From the NCBI RefSeq assembly GCF_001641265.1, contig NW_020167543.1, positions 273,501 to 337,500 of the forward strand: 64,000 nucleotides of DNA, written 5' to 3'. Every line of letters starts with the position of its first letter. Position 1 is the stretch's first letter. The position numbers and the translations under genes are program-made. Positions 10,555 through 22,850 of the stretch are shown piece by piece. Origin of the DNA: Pseudogymnoascus destructans (taxonomy: Eukaryota > Ascomycota > Leotiomycetes > Thelebolales > Thelebolaceae). The notes below the pieces were generated by a model. That model saw only the letters and a list, made by a program, of their open reading frames with translations. It made no database searches and had not been told where the DNA came from.

Positions 10555-11760
10555 CGCCCCCTGCGCTCCTAGGGTCACTACTCTAACGCCCCCTGCGAAG
10601 ATCTTAGGAGTGTGCTCCTGCATGCGTTATTGGTCGTAGGAACGTATCAGGGAGGGGCCTCGGACCAGCGGCCGTCTGAGCATGTGAGTGTTGGTTGTAA
10701 GGGGGGTGGTCGTTGGAGTGGTGGACGTTATGGATATCATGTGATTACACTGCCGAAAAGCCGCCGCATCTTGGATCCGGCTCCATAATATTGTTTGGAG
10801 AGCCCACTATAAAGCCGCGTAAGCCCTTTCGCCAGGCTTTCGCTGGGGCCTAGAACAATGAATTGGGCCGGGTAAAGCCATGACGCGGGCGAGATTTAAG
10901 TCCAGATGATTACAGATACGGTATATGGCTGATTCGGGTGAGGTTTACGATGCCTGCCCCGCCATGAAACGGTTGAACGAACGAAGCGAATATCTGAGCA
11001 AGTCTGATAAAAAAATATCGTGTGGCGTTCACTATAGCATAGATTTTTTGAAAACCTCAATCGAGCTGCCTAATGTGCCACTAGCCTGGGTCGCCGTGAT
11101 GCAGGCTAGTGGCGGTTTGGTGGCGGGCGGTTTGGACTAGTGTGGTCCCCTAACGGTCTGCCAAGACCTGTTATAGCGATCTCCTATTAGACGATTAGAA
11201 CACAGGCTTCTACAGGCAGCTACTGTTCACCAAAAAGCTGAACATAAGGCTCTTATATTGCTATATCACCTACCTTACCTACGTAGCGATATAAAACAAG
11301 TGCTAGGGTTGGGCTACATACAGTCGCTGCTACCGAGCAGAATCGCTGAAGCCACGGTTGAGGTGGCACCGACGTTGCGACCGTGGGGGCTACGGCCCAA
11401 TTCGGAAGGGTGGGTGCAGGGGTAGTTGCGGCCTGAGGCAGCGCCAAAATCGCTCATCGTGATTCCGGGGTGGTGGAGGTTATATTCCCTATATATCGAA
11501 CGGTTTATTGGCAGACCCGTTGCGTATTGGCTTCAGACCAGACCGCTTTCTTTTGGCTCAGGTGACAATCTCTTTAAACAAGGTTGTTTTCATCGTAATT
11601 CATTCCTACTTACAGTAGTGACCGCCGTTACAACGTTAAAACTAATCGCTAACAGAAAAGGAACAACAGAAACTGAGATGTGATGAGCATCCTCCGGTAT
11701 CTAGCACCATCTCCGTACACAACTCACCTCAAAATCTCGACTCCACCACTCCCCAGCCAC

Positions 11761-14064
11761 TCACAACCTCTCTCCTCTCTCCTTCTTCAACCCCGCCGCC
11801 ACACGCCTACTAATCACATCACTAATCGCCAAATTCGTCACCATGGGATTAACCCCACTCGCCGACGGAAACACACTCGCATCCGCAACATACAACCCCC
11901 TCGTCTCCCACACCCTCCCCTCCGGATCCACAACCCCCATCCCCTCCGTCGCGCTCATCCGACACGACCCCATCTGATGCGCACTCCCGCACGACAACCC
12001 CGGCGGCGCATTCCCCACCGCCTCAACCTTCCGCAGCCACTCCTTGAACTCTGGGTTAGCAGGCGAGCGCCCCGCAGAGGGATCGACGATGAAAGGCGGT
12101 GCGCCAGAGAGGTGGGGATGAATCTCCGCCGCGCCGCCGACGAGGAGGATCTTCATCATCTCCAGGAGGCCTATGAGGGTGTGGCGGCGGTCGAAGGCGG
12201 AGGGGGTGTATTCTACGCGCTTTGGGTTGGCGAGGATGCGGCCGGGGTCGCGGTCGCGCGCAAAGCTGGCGTAGGTGTTCATGTGCCGGTATTTGGCGGC
12301 GAGGAGCTTCCAGTCGGAGCCGGAGGTCCAGTTCATTTGGGAGAGGGAGAGGGTGGGGATCATGCAGGTTGCTTCCATTTTGGCGCCATGGCCGTGGCCG
12401 TCGAGGTTCTCGAAGGAGGTGCAGACTGTGGTTAGGATTGCGCCTTCCCAGGGGCGAACGTCTTCGGGGAAGAAGGCTGAGACCATGTTGGCGGGGTGCA
12501 TGTAGAGGTTTCGGCCGATGTGTGTGTTCTGCGAGGTTAGTTGTGGATCGGGTTAGGAGCGGGATATAACATACCTTCAGACCGCTATTCAGGAGCAGGA
12601 CAGGAGAATTCAGAGATCCAGCAGACACAATGACGCGCTGCGCCTTTACAACAACCTCCCTCTCCACACCATCCTTCGTCCACACCCCCTTAACACCCAC
12701 CGCCGTCTTATTCCCACCCCTCGTCTCAAACAAGACTCGCTCAACCTGGTACCCCTCCATGAACTGCGCCCCCGCCCTTGCCGCATCAGGCAACCAACAC
12801 ACATTCGGTCCCTGCTTCTCCGCCGCCCCGCAACCCATCCCACAGCGCCCACACGAATGTTTGTGTCCCCCCGTATTCTGAGGCACCGCTTTCGCCTCAT
12901 ACCCCAACTTCCTCGCGCCCTCCAGCAGGACCCTATTACCATGGCTATGTTCGATATTCTCCGTGCTAACGCCCATGCGATCACACACCCTATCGAGCGC
13001 GTCCTGGAACTCCGTGGTTTCGAACAGCGGCAGCTTGCGGTCCCGGGACCACTCTTGACGGACGTATGACTGCGGCTGAAGCGATGCAGACCAGTTGATG
13101 GAGCCGCCGCCGCCCCAGTTGGCGCCGGCGATGAAGGTGAGGGAGGCGTCGTAGCTGGCGTCGAAGCCGCCGTTCTCAAAGAGGTGCGTGTACCCCGCTG
13201 CTTCGTTCATGGGGAGGCGGTCAGGGGGGTGGTAGTACGCTTTATCGACGACGAGGACTGAAAATCCTGCCTCCGCGAGATTCTTCGCCGACACGCCTCC
13301 GCCGACACCAGAGCCGACAATGACAACATCGAACTCAAGCGTCGCTGGCTCAGCGGCCGCCTCGAACTTCAGGAACTTATAGTCGAACGTTGGGCCAGGT
13401 TCGTAGCCCGTCGGTGTGGCGCTGTAGCCCGTGAGAGCCGGAAATAACTTAGATGTGCGCAGGTAGTTGATCTTAGCCAGGGAGGTTATGGAGCTACCCA
13501 GCACTCGTATCGGCGACAGATAGTGCGTTCGCCAGCCCTTCAGCACCCCCGAGCGCGCCTGCGCATCCAATGTGTCCAGCGTTCGAGTATAGCCTGTCAA
13601 TAACAGTGCGCCTGGTCGCGTACTGCCGGCATATTAGCATGCTTCCGTGCCCACTCTGCATTTATAACTCAAAAAGAACCATACCCCAGCGCCGCCAGCA
13701 CGAATTTCAATCCCTTAACCTGCTCCTCCGTCGCGTAATACACAAGCTGCCTCATCAGCAAATCCTGGAACTCCGCGCTATCACTCGGCCGCTCCGCCAG
13801 ATACGCATCCAGCGTTTCCGTATCTTTAGCCTGAGCGCTCGCGCCCGCCTGTGTTGAGAGAAACGCGTACTCCGCGTCCGAGACGGTGTAGTCGAGGGAC
13901 CCTTCAGTGGCGGCGGATGCGCGCACGATGCGCGGGACGGCGGCGTCCATTAGGGACATGAGGATGGCCCATTGTGCGTCGGTGAAGGGGGAGCCATTTG
14001 GGCTGGGGGGGAGGGGGGTGGCGAGGGGGGCCAACGCGGCGATAGGGCCAGATGGGGCGCTCAT
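11761..14064 (-). CDS. Long-chain fatty alcohol oxidase (GMC oxidoreductase)
   Basis: This FAD enzyme oxidises long-chain alcohols to aldehydes with O2 (EC 1.1.3.20 family), normally in membranes or peroxisomes for alkane and lipid use. Three exons on the minus strand: 14064-13685, 13622-12575 and 12528-11761, with introns of 62 and 46 nt. Spliced length is 2196 nt (731 aa), typical for the family. The FAD-binding site is FDVVIVGSGVGGGVSA. The Cys-rich HSCGRCGMGCGAAEKQG segment and the C-terminal SCGSAHQMGSCRMS and VADASVFPSASGVNPM are diagnostic GMC/FAO signatures. The N-terminal 126 residues are the usual FAO extension (FTDAQWAIL, EEQVKGLKFVLAALG). All motifs are intact, so it should be functional. 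No partner genes of a pathway lie beside it. Confidence 0.93.
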
Positions 14065-14659
14065 GGTTGGTATGGATTGAGGAGTGTCGTATGTGGTCGT
14101 ATAACTCAGATTGGCATATCTGGGGTAAATTATGCCGCTGAATTGAGTTGAGGCGAGCTACTATAGTAGATAGCTTGATTGCCTTGAGTCTGGGGATGTG
14201 GAGCAGATTTATGGGGGCTAGTATGGGGAGGCGGGAACCCACAGAGCCGAGGACGCGGGGCAGTGGACCCTTCAGAACGCGGGGAACCCAGCGGTCTGGC
14301 TTGTGAATGCGCGAAGGATGTTTGTGAGATGCGGATTGATGCTGTTGTGAACATATGAATTCTCTTTGTGGCTGTTGGGATTTTTTGAGCTCAAAAATAA
14401 CGCAAGGGCGCACTTGTATCTGTCTTGGCGCCCTTTGTTACCGCCGTATCTTACTACAGTAATCACTGCCTATAGCGGACGGGTCGGTTCGAGTTTTGCT
14501 GGTATATAGAGTTTCTGCTAAGTTATATGAAGTAGTTTGTTGGAACTACGTTCCTAGCAGTACGCTGCACAGTGTAGTCTATCTATATACTGCTAGGCGG
14601 TATATGATTCCCCTAAATTCTACCCTGTACCCCCTAACCGTGCTTCGTGTTGTGTGAGT
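14065..14659. other. Promoter side of the fatty alcohol oxidase gene
   Basis: Upstream flank of the oxidase. Short frames here are antisense or out-of-frame shadows. No TATA box or operator stands out. Confidence 0.4.
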
Positions 14660-14776
14660 GATCCTCCTTGCTATAGGCGTGTTTTTTTAGCCCTTCTGCG
14701 TTTGCTAAGTTGTTCCATCCCTTGCTGAAGCATTTCGTTCTCTGCTTTTAACAATGCTAATTGATACATCATTTGT
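14660..14776 (-). mobile_element. Relic of a pogo/Fot-type transposase C-terminus
   Basis: Read on the minus strand, the DNA gives LLKAENEMLQQ then LSKRRRAKKTRL, a stop, and QGGSLT. The leucine-rich stretch followed by KRRRAKKTR and QGG-L-T is the C-terminal pattern of fungal Fot/pogo DDE transposases. Only this piece survives, with a TAG within it. Adjacent DNA is AT-rich and carries no transposase core. Confidence 0.6.
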
Positions 14777-16494
14777 GATACACTAGCGACAGAGACTAAG
14801 AATAGATTTATTACAGAGTATGAAGTCTGTATTAGACTATATTAGCCATGAACCGGTGTTTGCATGAATGCATTTCTGAAAACGCTCCAAGACTGTACCG
14901 ATAAACCCTTACTCTTTCAAGGTTCAGGTCGGTTATAAAATCATGCTTCCCGGAAGTGTGGACACGGTAAATCTGCCACACTACTAAGAAGAAAGAAATT
15001 TATGAAAAAGGCAAAAACATACAACAGTGGGTATTCGCTGGTGGTCACCCACCCAACTACTAATCCACCGATCTCAAGTTTATGTATGGCAGAGCGGACG
15101 GGATGCCCAGTTCTCTTGAGTCTATGGTCGTATGTAATATTTATGTCCGTATTGGGAGATATATGCGTTATTCAACATATAGTTCAACTCAATTGGGAAA
15201 GGGGACGCCAGCCTGGCAAGAGTCTGTGGCTTCCACGTCTAGCCCGTTACAGCTCATCAAATTTTCTCTTAGCAGAAGTGCCAGTGGAGAGCTGCGAGCA
15301 GCCCTCGCCAACACCCAGCCGCCATCCCTCTTTCCACCAGGGAATACAGCCGCAATCAGCCGCTCGGCATGGCGTAGATTGTGGCACATTCACCATACGG
15401 CAAAGCATGCTTGCTGACAGTGGGGGTATTGCTACCCAGGCGGTTCAACCCACGGATTTTAACGTTGTGAAAGCCAATAGAGGGCCTAGATTAGGTTCTT
15501 CCCATGAATCGTAGAATGGAAGCTCAAAGTGCAACAAGCTAACGGTATGAAAGGCAACGCCTGCACTTCTGGCAGTCTGGATGGCGCTCGAGACGACTTG
15601 TAGATGGTGTTTGTAAAACTCTTCTTTTATGATCATGTCCGAGGTCAACAGCCAGTCGTCAACTTCTAGCACCTCACAGCAGGACAATCTCACCTCCTGC
15701 AACAGAGGCGGTGCCTTTTCTGGCACGCGACTGGGGTTGACCCAAATGTGCTACGGGTTTTATTAGGGGCAGCACACAGGTAGTAGCACTGCTCCCGCTC
15801 TAGAACACCTTGTGTGCTAGCACAGTTGTGTCAGCACGCGAGGCGTGATAAAACACATGTGCCAACCCAGGAACGGCTTTACCCCACTTGGGCTGTGACA
15901 GACGCTGTGCTATCGCACTTGCCGTTGTAGCACATCCGTTGTAGCCCCGTCGCTGTGCTGAACACACCCTATTTTCACGCTAGTATGTAATTATGTGCAT
16001 GAATCTGCAGACTAAGTTTTATTCCAGAAATCTGGGGCCGCAACGCCACTATGGATACTATGTTGGCAAACACGCGGATGAACAAAGCTCTCTTTTATTT
16101 GAAGGGTTGAGCCATTTAAGGATTAATTTACTCTATATTCAGCATTCTCACTCCTGAATGGTACACCCTTTAAAACTCTGCCAAAGAGGTAGTTCTGTCT
16201 ATCCAAAGCCATCTATACCTCGCCATCAAAGCCCAGTTATTCTGGCTGAAAGTCTAGTTCCTGCAGTTGTACTCCATCGTCCAAGTGTGTACGAACAAGG
16301 GCTCGAAGATGATCTCTGAGCTTGCATGTACCGGATACTACGTCTTGTAAGCATTGTCGATTAGTAATATAAGGTGTCTTACCCATGACAAGCATCTTGC
16401 CTCTCTCCTCCTGTGTACCGTCGTCCAGGGTGTCATCAGCTAATGCACTGTTCAGTAAGGACTCCGCTGCTAGGCCAATATCTGAATTTGTCAA
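14777..16494. other. Decayed intergenic region
   Basis: No intact gene. A minus-strand frame at 15445-15726 (LLQEVRLSCCEVLEVDDW, LLHFELPFYDSWEEP) looks like a fragment of a leucine-rich F-box-type protein, at low confidence. Around 15780-15970 there are many short GTGCTAGCACA / GTAGCACA words. A minus-strand frame at 16237-16494 (AAESLLNSALADDTLDD) follows the kinase-like relic and has no known domain. Confidence 0.4.
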
Positions 16495-17617
16495 CTACGC
16501 ACTGCACGAAAAGTATCTCCGTGCACAAATTTCAGCTAAAGAAACCAACCCCATAAGAACATCTTTCTGGTCACCATGTCGCAGAAGTGCATGCTGCTAA
16601 TGTCAGCAGGTAACTCTTGGCTGAGAAGGGTATCGTACCTTTCTTAATTCGCGTGCGGACGCAGCCGACGTTGTCTCGGAAAGGAATGTGACGGCGTCGG
16701 AGTCAGAAGGCCAACGATCCAAATTTTCTACGCCGACTGCTCCATTGTCCTGCGTGTACTTCTGCATTAATTCCATCGTGATGATTCCGAGCGCTCTGAC
16801 ATCCTGAGGCTCCCGATTTCTCTGAGTTTTCTCGGTTTTCTCACAGCATTGTTGGTTTGCTATGAGTTCGCATTAGCAGAGAACCGCCTCCGATTATCCA
16901 CAACTAACCAATTTTTACATCGCCCCCGGTGCTAAGGAGGATGTTCCGGCAATTGATAGAGCCATGTTCGAGCCCCTCGCTTTCGAGATAGATTAAGCCG
17001 TCGAGGACCTTCCGTGCTCCTTGTCAGCCTGTGACCGACGCGGCTGATGGATGTGACTCACCTGCCTGAGGATAGCTGCTAGTTCCGATTCCGTAGGATA
17101 TTTAGCAATCTCTACGATCTGGTAGAGGGAGATGGGCATGTACTCGAGGACGAATGTAGAACGATGTCTCGGTAGTGAAGGCTTCAAGAGCCTTGACAAT
17201 GTTGGGATGTCGTACACGACCATGCATATAGAGCGCCTTCTCGGCAGCTGCAACCGTAAATGTCCTCACGGCTACGAGTCCCGCCTTCCCTTGTGGCACA
17301 GTAACTGGGCCGTTAAGGTCGAGATCGAAATGTTTCTTGTAGATTTCCCATGGTGATGCTTTTCTTGCCGTAAATGGGCTGGGTTTAGATTCACTTATGC
17401 TTGGCGGCTTCGATATCTTGACACTGCTCGTATGATCTGTATCGTCCTTCGGAGAGCGAGATCTTTTCGGTTTTTTACTGGCGCTCTCGGGAGTGTCGCC
17501 CACTGGGGAACTTGAGAGTGCAGGTAGCGTAGCGGAAGCTTCAGGATGCTGAGTAGGCAGCAGCTGAGCTGAGCCCGCTAACATGTCGATTTTTGTGCCA
17601 CGTTTACCTGAACTCAT
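16495..17617 (-). pseudogene. Degenerate protein-kinase-like gene with a frameshift
   Basis: The frame starts at 17617 (MSSGKRGTKIDMLAG) and runs through a Ser/Pro/Lys-rich region to kinase-like text: AEKALYMHGRVRHPNIVKAL. Near 17160 the frame shifts and continues as TFVLEYMPISLYQIVEIA. Then come a GTGAGT-donor intron, VLDGLIYLESEG, LEHGSINCRNILLS, another intron, DVRALGIITMELMQKY and a last exon ending RRYFSC at 16495. The usual catalytic HRD aspartate is absent (EHGSINCRN), as in a fungus-specific group of kinase-like proteins, so it was probably a pseudokinase. The indel near 17160 makes this copy a likely pseudogene. Intron ends are by eye. Confidence 0.6.
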
Positions 17618-17952
17618 GTTGAGGCAACGTGAGCGGTAGGCAGGGTAGGTCTAGAGATCGAGGATTTGAGAGGGATAGAGGATGGACGACGAACAGAAGA
17701 CGGACGAGAAATTGAAGAGTGACGACGAACAGAAGATGGACGAGGGTAGAATGACACAGACGGACGGGGATCATTCTAACCCATTCGGGGGAAGGTGAAA
17801 GGAGCTCACTGCGTAGGGCAGCACAATATGGATGTCTGAAGAACGCGCAACTGACCGAAACCTCTACCCTGCTTTTCATTCCTCCCTCTTACCTCCTCCT
17901 GCTCAAAACTTTACCTCAAGCCATGTTACATTGCTAAGAAAAGACATAGAAG

Positions 17953-20352
17953 ATGCTACCATCGAGATATGCATGTCGGGAGGAGAGACTGGCGACAGAG
18001 GGCCGGCTCAAGTACAGAGGCACAGCTCGCGTCGGGCTCGAGGTCCTACACTTCACATGGAACGAGCCAAGGGAACCAAACCAAAAAAGTCTCAACAAGC
18101 TGAAGAAGTGCTTTGAAAAAGGGCAGTGTGACCGAGTGACGCGGAACCATATCCCAGTTGTCATTGATCGTCCCAGCTGGACGATGTCCTCCATGCTTCC
18201 TTCACAGGTCTCGGCTGAGATGCTGCTGACTAATGCCACTGACCCTCATCCCGAACTTCAATTCCCATCAGGATTCCAACTCCGCTGCCTCCATGGGCGA
18301 CACCGAGTTCTGGCAGCGCGAGAGGTCCTACCTCTGCAGGAGAGATGCAGATATCGACGACGAGCTCAGGAAGGCCTTGATCGAGGAGCACTCGAACGAG
18401 CAGCCGCCGTCAGATGGCGAGATCTATTGCAAGATCCGAAAATATCAGCAAAAGCGGGATCGGTACTCGGAAATGCGATGGTGGGCTCGTCCGTCGGGCC
18501 ATGGGACGAGGTGTCTCGACCAGGTCTCCCGTCATCCCGATTTTAAGGCCGCCTTCGACGATCTATTGGATATTCCTGGCCTCTGGGGCGGGATGCGAAT
18601 CAGTACGTTGAATAGGATGATTAGCATGAGATGTGACGACGTGAGTCTGCCGAGATTGGCATATCTAGCTTGCACATCACTGAAACTAATCGAAACAGGA
18701 GGTCCTGTCCTATCTCACGCACATTAAGGATGTTTGGTCCCGGCTCCTCCATCACAACAAAGAAGCGATGCTTATAGTAGACCAAGCCACAGTAAAGGCC
18801 GTGGAGCTCATGGCCCCCAAATCGTCAAAGCGCGACGCCCAGGCGCTACATGGCCAATTGCTGAGCGGACAGATATTTTCTGGCTTTAGCCTATGAGGCC
18901 CGCGAGACCATCTGGAGTGGTTTGCGTACCATCAGCGGCCTGATACCATCCCTCTACACCTTCTTCGAGGATCTCAAGTATTTGGAAGCATGCGCAGGCA
19001 GCATGAGATACTTGGTTATGCCGTCTCCAAAACACACGATGCGCAGCGCCTTGAACAGTATTTTTTTTTGAAACGAACCAACTCGTCGTCCAGGATGCTC
19101 ACTCCTCATATTCCACACAGTTGGGGAAGAGGTCGAAGAATTGGCACTTTACGTATCCGCAGTTATGGTTGTACACTATGCGGGACTATCCTGATTTGCC
19201 TGCCCCTCGGGAGGTGAAGACAACGAAGAAGAAGAAGCTTCTAGCGAAAGCCAGGGCTCCAAATGCCAATGAAGCTAAACTGTCGGACTTCGCAGTTCTT
19301 GCTGGCAAGTTACGGTTTAAAAGCGATGAGATAACGGCGTTAATGCTACGGTCCTCGGACAGAAAGATTGCACGTGATGCATTACTACGAGCGCGAAATC
19401 AGGATCGCTATGATTACGGTGATGGAGACATTGAATCTCATATCGACAAGATCTTGGGATTATTTGCAACCGCCAGACCTCGGAATACCGAGCAGTCGTG
19501 TCCCGCTCTTGTCAGCGACGGTCCAGACAGGGCTGGCCCCCGATGTGGGTTTCCAGACGAGGAGGCTCATGCGAGAGATAGAAGGTTTCTCTATATAAGC
19601 AATCTCCAGTCAGACCAAGAAGAGCAAGGCGAGAGCATCACTTCGTTTTTTGTCCGCAGATCAGTATACTTTGCATTCTTTGGTAGGCTGCCGAAGATAA
19701 GCACACACCGCCCAATGGTGGTGCGGAACGGGCAGCATCTGCTCCATTTCTCCAAACGCAAGTATCAGAGGTAGATCTCGAGACAGATGAGGAGCGGCTC
19801 AGACAGAACACACTAGAAGACAGGCTGGAACAGCTGAATGGTGATGGAAATGATGCACAAGAGGCGGATGACTCATTCCAAGTGTCAGAGAGGGATCGAA
19901 GGCGGGACACGCACATTGCCCTTGAGAGAATTATAGCAGAGGGACTCGCCAGCATCCCTGAAGGTACTGAGGATCCACCAGAGCACTCTGGAGAGCAGAA
20001 CCTGGACATGTAGCTGCAGCTAGTACCTCCTCCCCCTTCCAAGATCCGCATTGAGTTCAAGATTCTTGACGAAGAGGTATGGATGACCGAGCGGAGTCTT
20101 CTGGTGGACCCTTCTGAACCGTCGGAGGTGGAGCGGGTGACGAAAAAGTACATGAGAAAGGGAATGAGGCCCTTTGATACCTCGTTCAACTTCATTGTCC
20201 CACAAACATGCTTCCAAGCAGTGACTACTGATGGGACGAACACCGTATTCTTGATCAAGGAGGATGGAATTAATAACCAGCTTGTTGTGTTTGATCCAAC
20301 ATCTGACGCAGGGCCTTCTGCAGGCAGTAGGCTGAAGAGGAGTCGACATTAA
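17953..20352 (+). pseudogene. DUF3723-family protein, multiply frameshifted
   Basis: DUF3723 proteins are fungus-specific, of unknown role, and often expanded in accessory DNA including Starship elements. Signatures appear in order but in different frames: LKYRGTARVGLEVLHFTW, FQLRCLHGRHRVLAAREV, ALIEEHSNEQPPSDGEIYC, an intron at 18641-18698, EVLSYLTHIKDVWSRLL, IPSLYTFFEDLKYLEACAG, FAVLAGKLRFKSDEITAL, ARPRN and finally RPFDTSFNFIVPQTCFQAV. Frame breaks lie near 18330, 18895 and 19060-19070 (a run of T), and a TAG stands at about 20011. The order and spacing of the pieces show one former gene of roughly 2.3 kb. It is head-to-head with the kinase-like relic. Confidence 0.8.
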
Positions 20353-20789
20353 AATGAAAACGGTACCATTCAGTATGACTATTCATTTTTTTGGCCGAAG
20401 ATAGAGCCCTACATATTTCGAGAGGGTGTACTATAGAAACAACGTAGGTGTCTTGGGGATAGAGGACTAGAAGGTATGACTCATACTGTGACTTACCCTA
20501 AGTTCGCATTTTGGGATCCTTTGCCTGCAGATTTACCCTTGTTTAATAGCTTCAGGGCGACGTAGACAGTACGTACCAGTAAGTAACTCTCCAGCGTGCC
20601 ATCAGAACCATCTGTGGTGGATCATGGTGGTCCCGCGCGATCGACAGGGGTTGCTCATGTTGCGATTATAGTCTATAACTATGAAAGCTATAGTCAGAAA
20701 GCGAGAATAGTGGACTGCCGCTGGCATTTCATGGCAAGCTACGACTATTCGAAGATGTAAGAGATCTTATATCTCCAGAGACGGTTTGA
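20353..20789. other. Spacer between decayed genes
   Basis: No coding signal I can support. Confidence 0.4.
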
Positions 20790-21370
20790 GGGCCACCACA
20801 CGATGGTCTCACCCGATGGTCTCAATGAACCCACACCAGGTATCCACCGAGTTATCCTTGAAATCGGCTCCGCTTTTGGGGACCTTGGTGATGAAGGAGG
20901 GATACTGCAGCTGGGATGGGCTGCACTACCTAGAGTACAATCAAGCGGCCTTCAAATATATAGAAACTGGGCTCTTCCCCATCGAGAGCCTTTATCGCAG
21001 GTCCCAGGTCCATCTCTTCGGCCAAATCGCGCGCCGTATGCCCATCATTGTCCACCGCTTCTACCACTGCCCCTCTGTCGACCAAGAGTTTCGTCGCTGC
21101 CCCATGCCCTAGCCAAGCAGATAGGTGTAACGGTGTACGCCCGAGTTAGTCCACTGTGTCAAGTTTGCGTCCTAGTCAATCAAGAGGTCAATAATCTCTA
21201 GGTGTCCGCCATCGGCCGCCAAATGCAACCCCGAGCTTCCTTCGAGGTCGCGAGCAGATATCATGGCTCCTTGCTCTAAGAGTACTCTCACCGTGTCGAC
21301 GGACGTGCTCTGCACTGCCAAGTGCAGGAATGTCTGCTCTTTCTTATTCAAAGGTCGTCGACGGTGTTGG
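20790..21370 (-). pseudogene. Ankyrin-repeat gene relic
   Basis: On the minus strand the DNA reads QTFLHLAVQSTSVDTVRVLL, EQGAMISARDLEG, SGLHLAADGGHLEIIDLLID, then an in-frame stop, and later AATKLLVDRGAVVEAVDN and DGHTARDLAEEM. These are three to four ankyrin repeats (G-x-TPLHxAA-like cores). The stop and frame changes show decay. No start or full repeat array is present. Confidence 0.65.
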
Positions 21371-21805
21371 CTGGCGCCTGGTTCGCTTATCGGCCATTTA
21401 CTTCGCTGGAAGCTGGCCCTTCTTTGGTTGGGGATATGCTACTGGGTGTATGGTATGGACAAACTCTAATGTTGGCCGGAGACGCGCGCACAGGTTAATT
21501 GCGGGGAGGAACCTATTTTGGCCCTGTGCGCCCGTGCTCGTCACCAGCATAAATGAGGGCGGTGTTGATACGTTGCTGGGACCTTCACACAAGGGTGTGA
21601 GCTCAATTGACTGCAACTCGATCATTCATCATGTCGAACCCCCGCTTGAGTTGCCAGAGATCCTAGCAATTGTGCTCAATCGTGTTTGGCAATTGACCGA
21701 AGTAGAACGTCTCGGATTGGCTAATAATATGAACAGCGTCGGAGTACAAAGAAAATTCAACGGCTTTAGGATAAGCCATGCAGCTTCGTTCGACTAATTG
21801 ACAGA

Positions 21806-22316
21806 TCAGGCGTAGGAGAGCATGTTTGCCATCTCTCCTGATCCTCTGAAATCATTTTCAAACTCCTTTCCAACCTCGAGGACGTTCTCTAAATGAGAAT
21901 AGCATAGGTGTGTACCATCGCTGCTTGCTATGGCATGTGCTGAACGCACTGCGTTCTTAATCTGTGCGACAGTATCAGCAAAATAACCCTATTCGAGGGT
22001 ACCTGGAACACTTGCCTGTCTACCATTGAGACTGTGCTTGGCCAGGATGTTCAACTGCTTGTCACTATACGCTGCATTCCCGTTCTCTGTCTTTGCCCTC
22101 TCGAGAAAGCTCCTCCAGATCGCTTTTCTCGTATCAACGCCTAAGGGGCTGTACTTAACACCAATGTGTATTCTGCTCTGCACTGCTTCATCAAAGTCTC
22201 TGACCCGGTTCGTGGTAAGTAACATAATGCCCTTATAATACTCGAGCTTCCGTAAAAAGACCGAGACGAGAGAGTTGTGATTAGAGTCCATACCAGCATA
22301 TTCTTCTAGCAACCAG
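21806..22316 (-). pseudogene. C-terminal relic of an AAA+ ATPase, with a GC-AG intron
   Basis: The minus-strand frame reads HNSLVSVFLRKLEYYKGIML, LTTNRVRDFDEAVQSRIHI, KAIWRSFLERA and ILAKHSLNGRQ, then after an intron IKNAVRSAHAIA and VGKEFENDF. This is the second half of a fungal AAA ATPase (sensor 1 as TTNR, arginine finger region QSRIH, LNGRQIKN sensor-2-like helix). The intron 21962-22015 starts with GCAAGT rather than GT, which joins GRQ to IKN in frame. The Walker A half is missing and upstream DNA is degenerate, so this is a truncated relic. Confidence 0.72.
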
Positions 22317-22850
22317 CTTGCATGCTTTCACCTCCAAATAGCGTCGTAGAGCTCGCAAAAGTGTTTTATACCTTCTTTCCTTGCTGCAATGACTACATTT
22401 CCAGGCGCTTACGCTGAACTGTAGTATGGTGTGCTCAGGCGATATGCATTGAGCTCGTTTGGGGTTAGAAGCAACACGAACTAGCTGAAAGTTCCGATTA
22501 GTCCAATATGCTCCGATATGCTCCAAGATGCTCCGCTGTTTGGATCTAAAAGTAGCAAGGCCAATTAGGCAGCCACACTGGCGAGGCAGATTGCAGAAGC
22601 AAAGCGTGACGTGGCCACGCAGGTATCCGAATTTCTCCAAGCGCCAGACAGGGGTTTCCACATGCATGCATGATGTTGGAACATACAAACTGCTCCAATA
22701 TGCTCCAACATCCTCCTCTATTTAACTAATGCTGCATCCTGCTCCAATGTTCTCCAATTGCTTCATTTTGCCACATTCTTTGCTTCGAGAGTTCCGCAAC
22801 CCATTAGTCCATAAATTCGCCAGTGTACAACAATCACTTCGGACGCCACG
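22317..22850. repeat. Cluster of ATATGCTCC / TGCTCCAA words
   Basis: Between 22500 and 22540 three copies of a TATGCTCC unit occur in tandem. Further copies lie at 22690-22705 and 22740-22755, and again far away at about 25006-25025. The words occur in the same orientation. They could be ends of a decayed transposon or a dispersed micro-repeat. No gene is supported here. Confidence 0.45.

Larger units (their letters stand above)
9688..11760. other. Long intergenic region with inverted and direct repeats
   Basis: From 9688 to about 10050 is the 5' flank of the secreted-protein gene. The rest holds the inverted repeats and direct repeats listed separately and no supported gene. Short frames at 10445 and 10925 have no recognisable content. 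Confidence 0.5.

Noticed and set aside
12056..13600. 514-aa continuous minus frame as a separate GMC gene
   Set aside because: It is exon 2 of the alcohol oxidase read through into the intron and an antisense-like frame; the true C-terminus lies in 11761-12528.
16237..16494. Separate gene of 85 aa after the kinase-like relic
   Set aside because: No domain, no promoter signal, and it directly abuts the stop of the relic; probably part of the same decayed locus.
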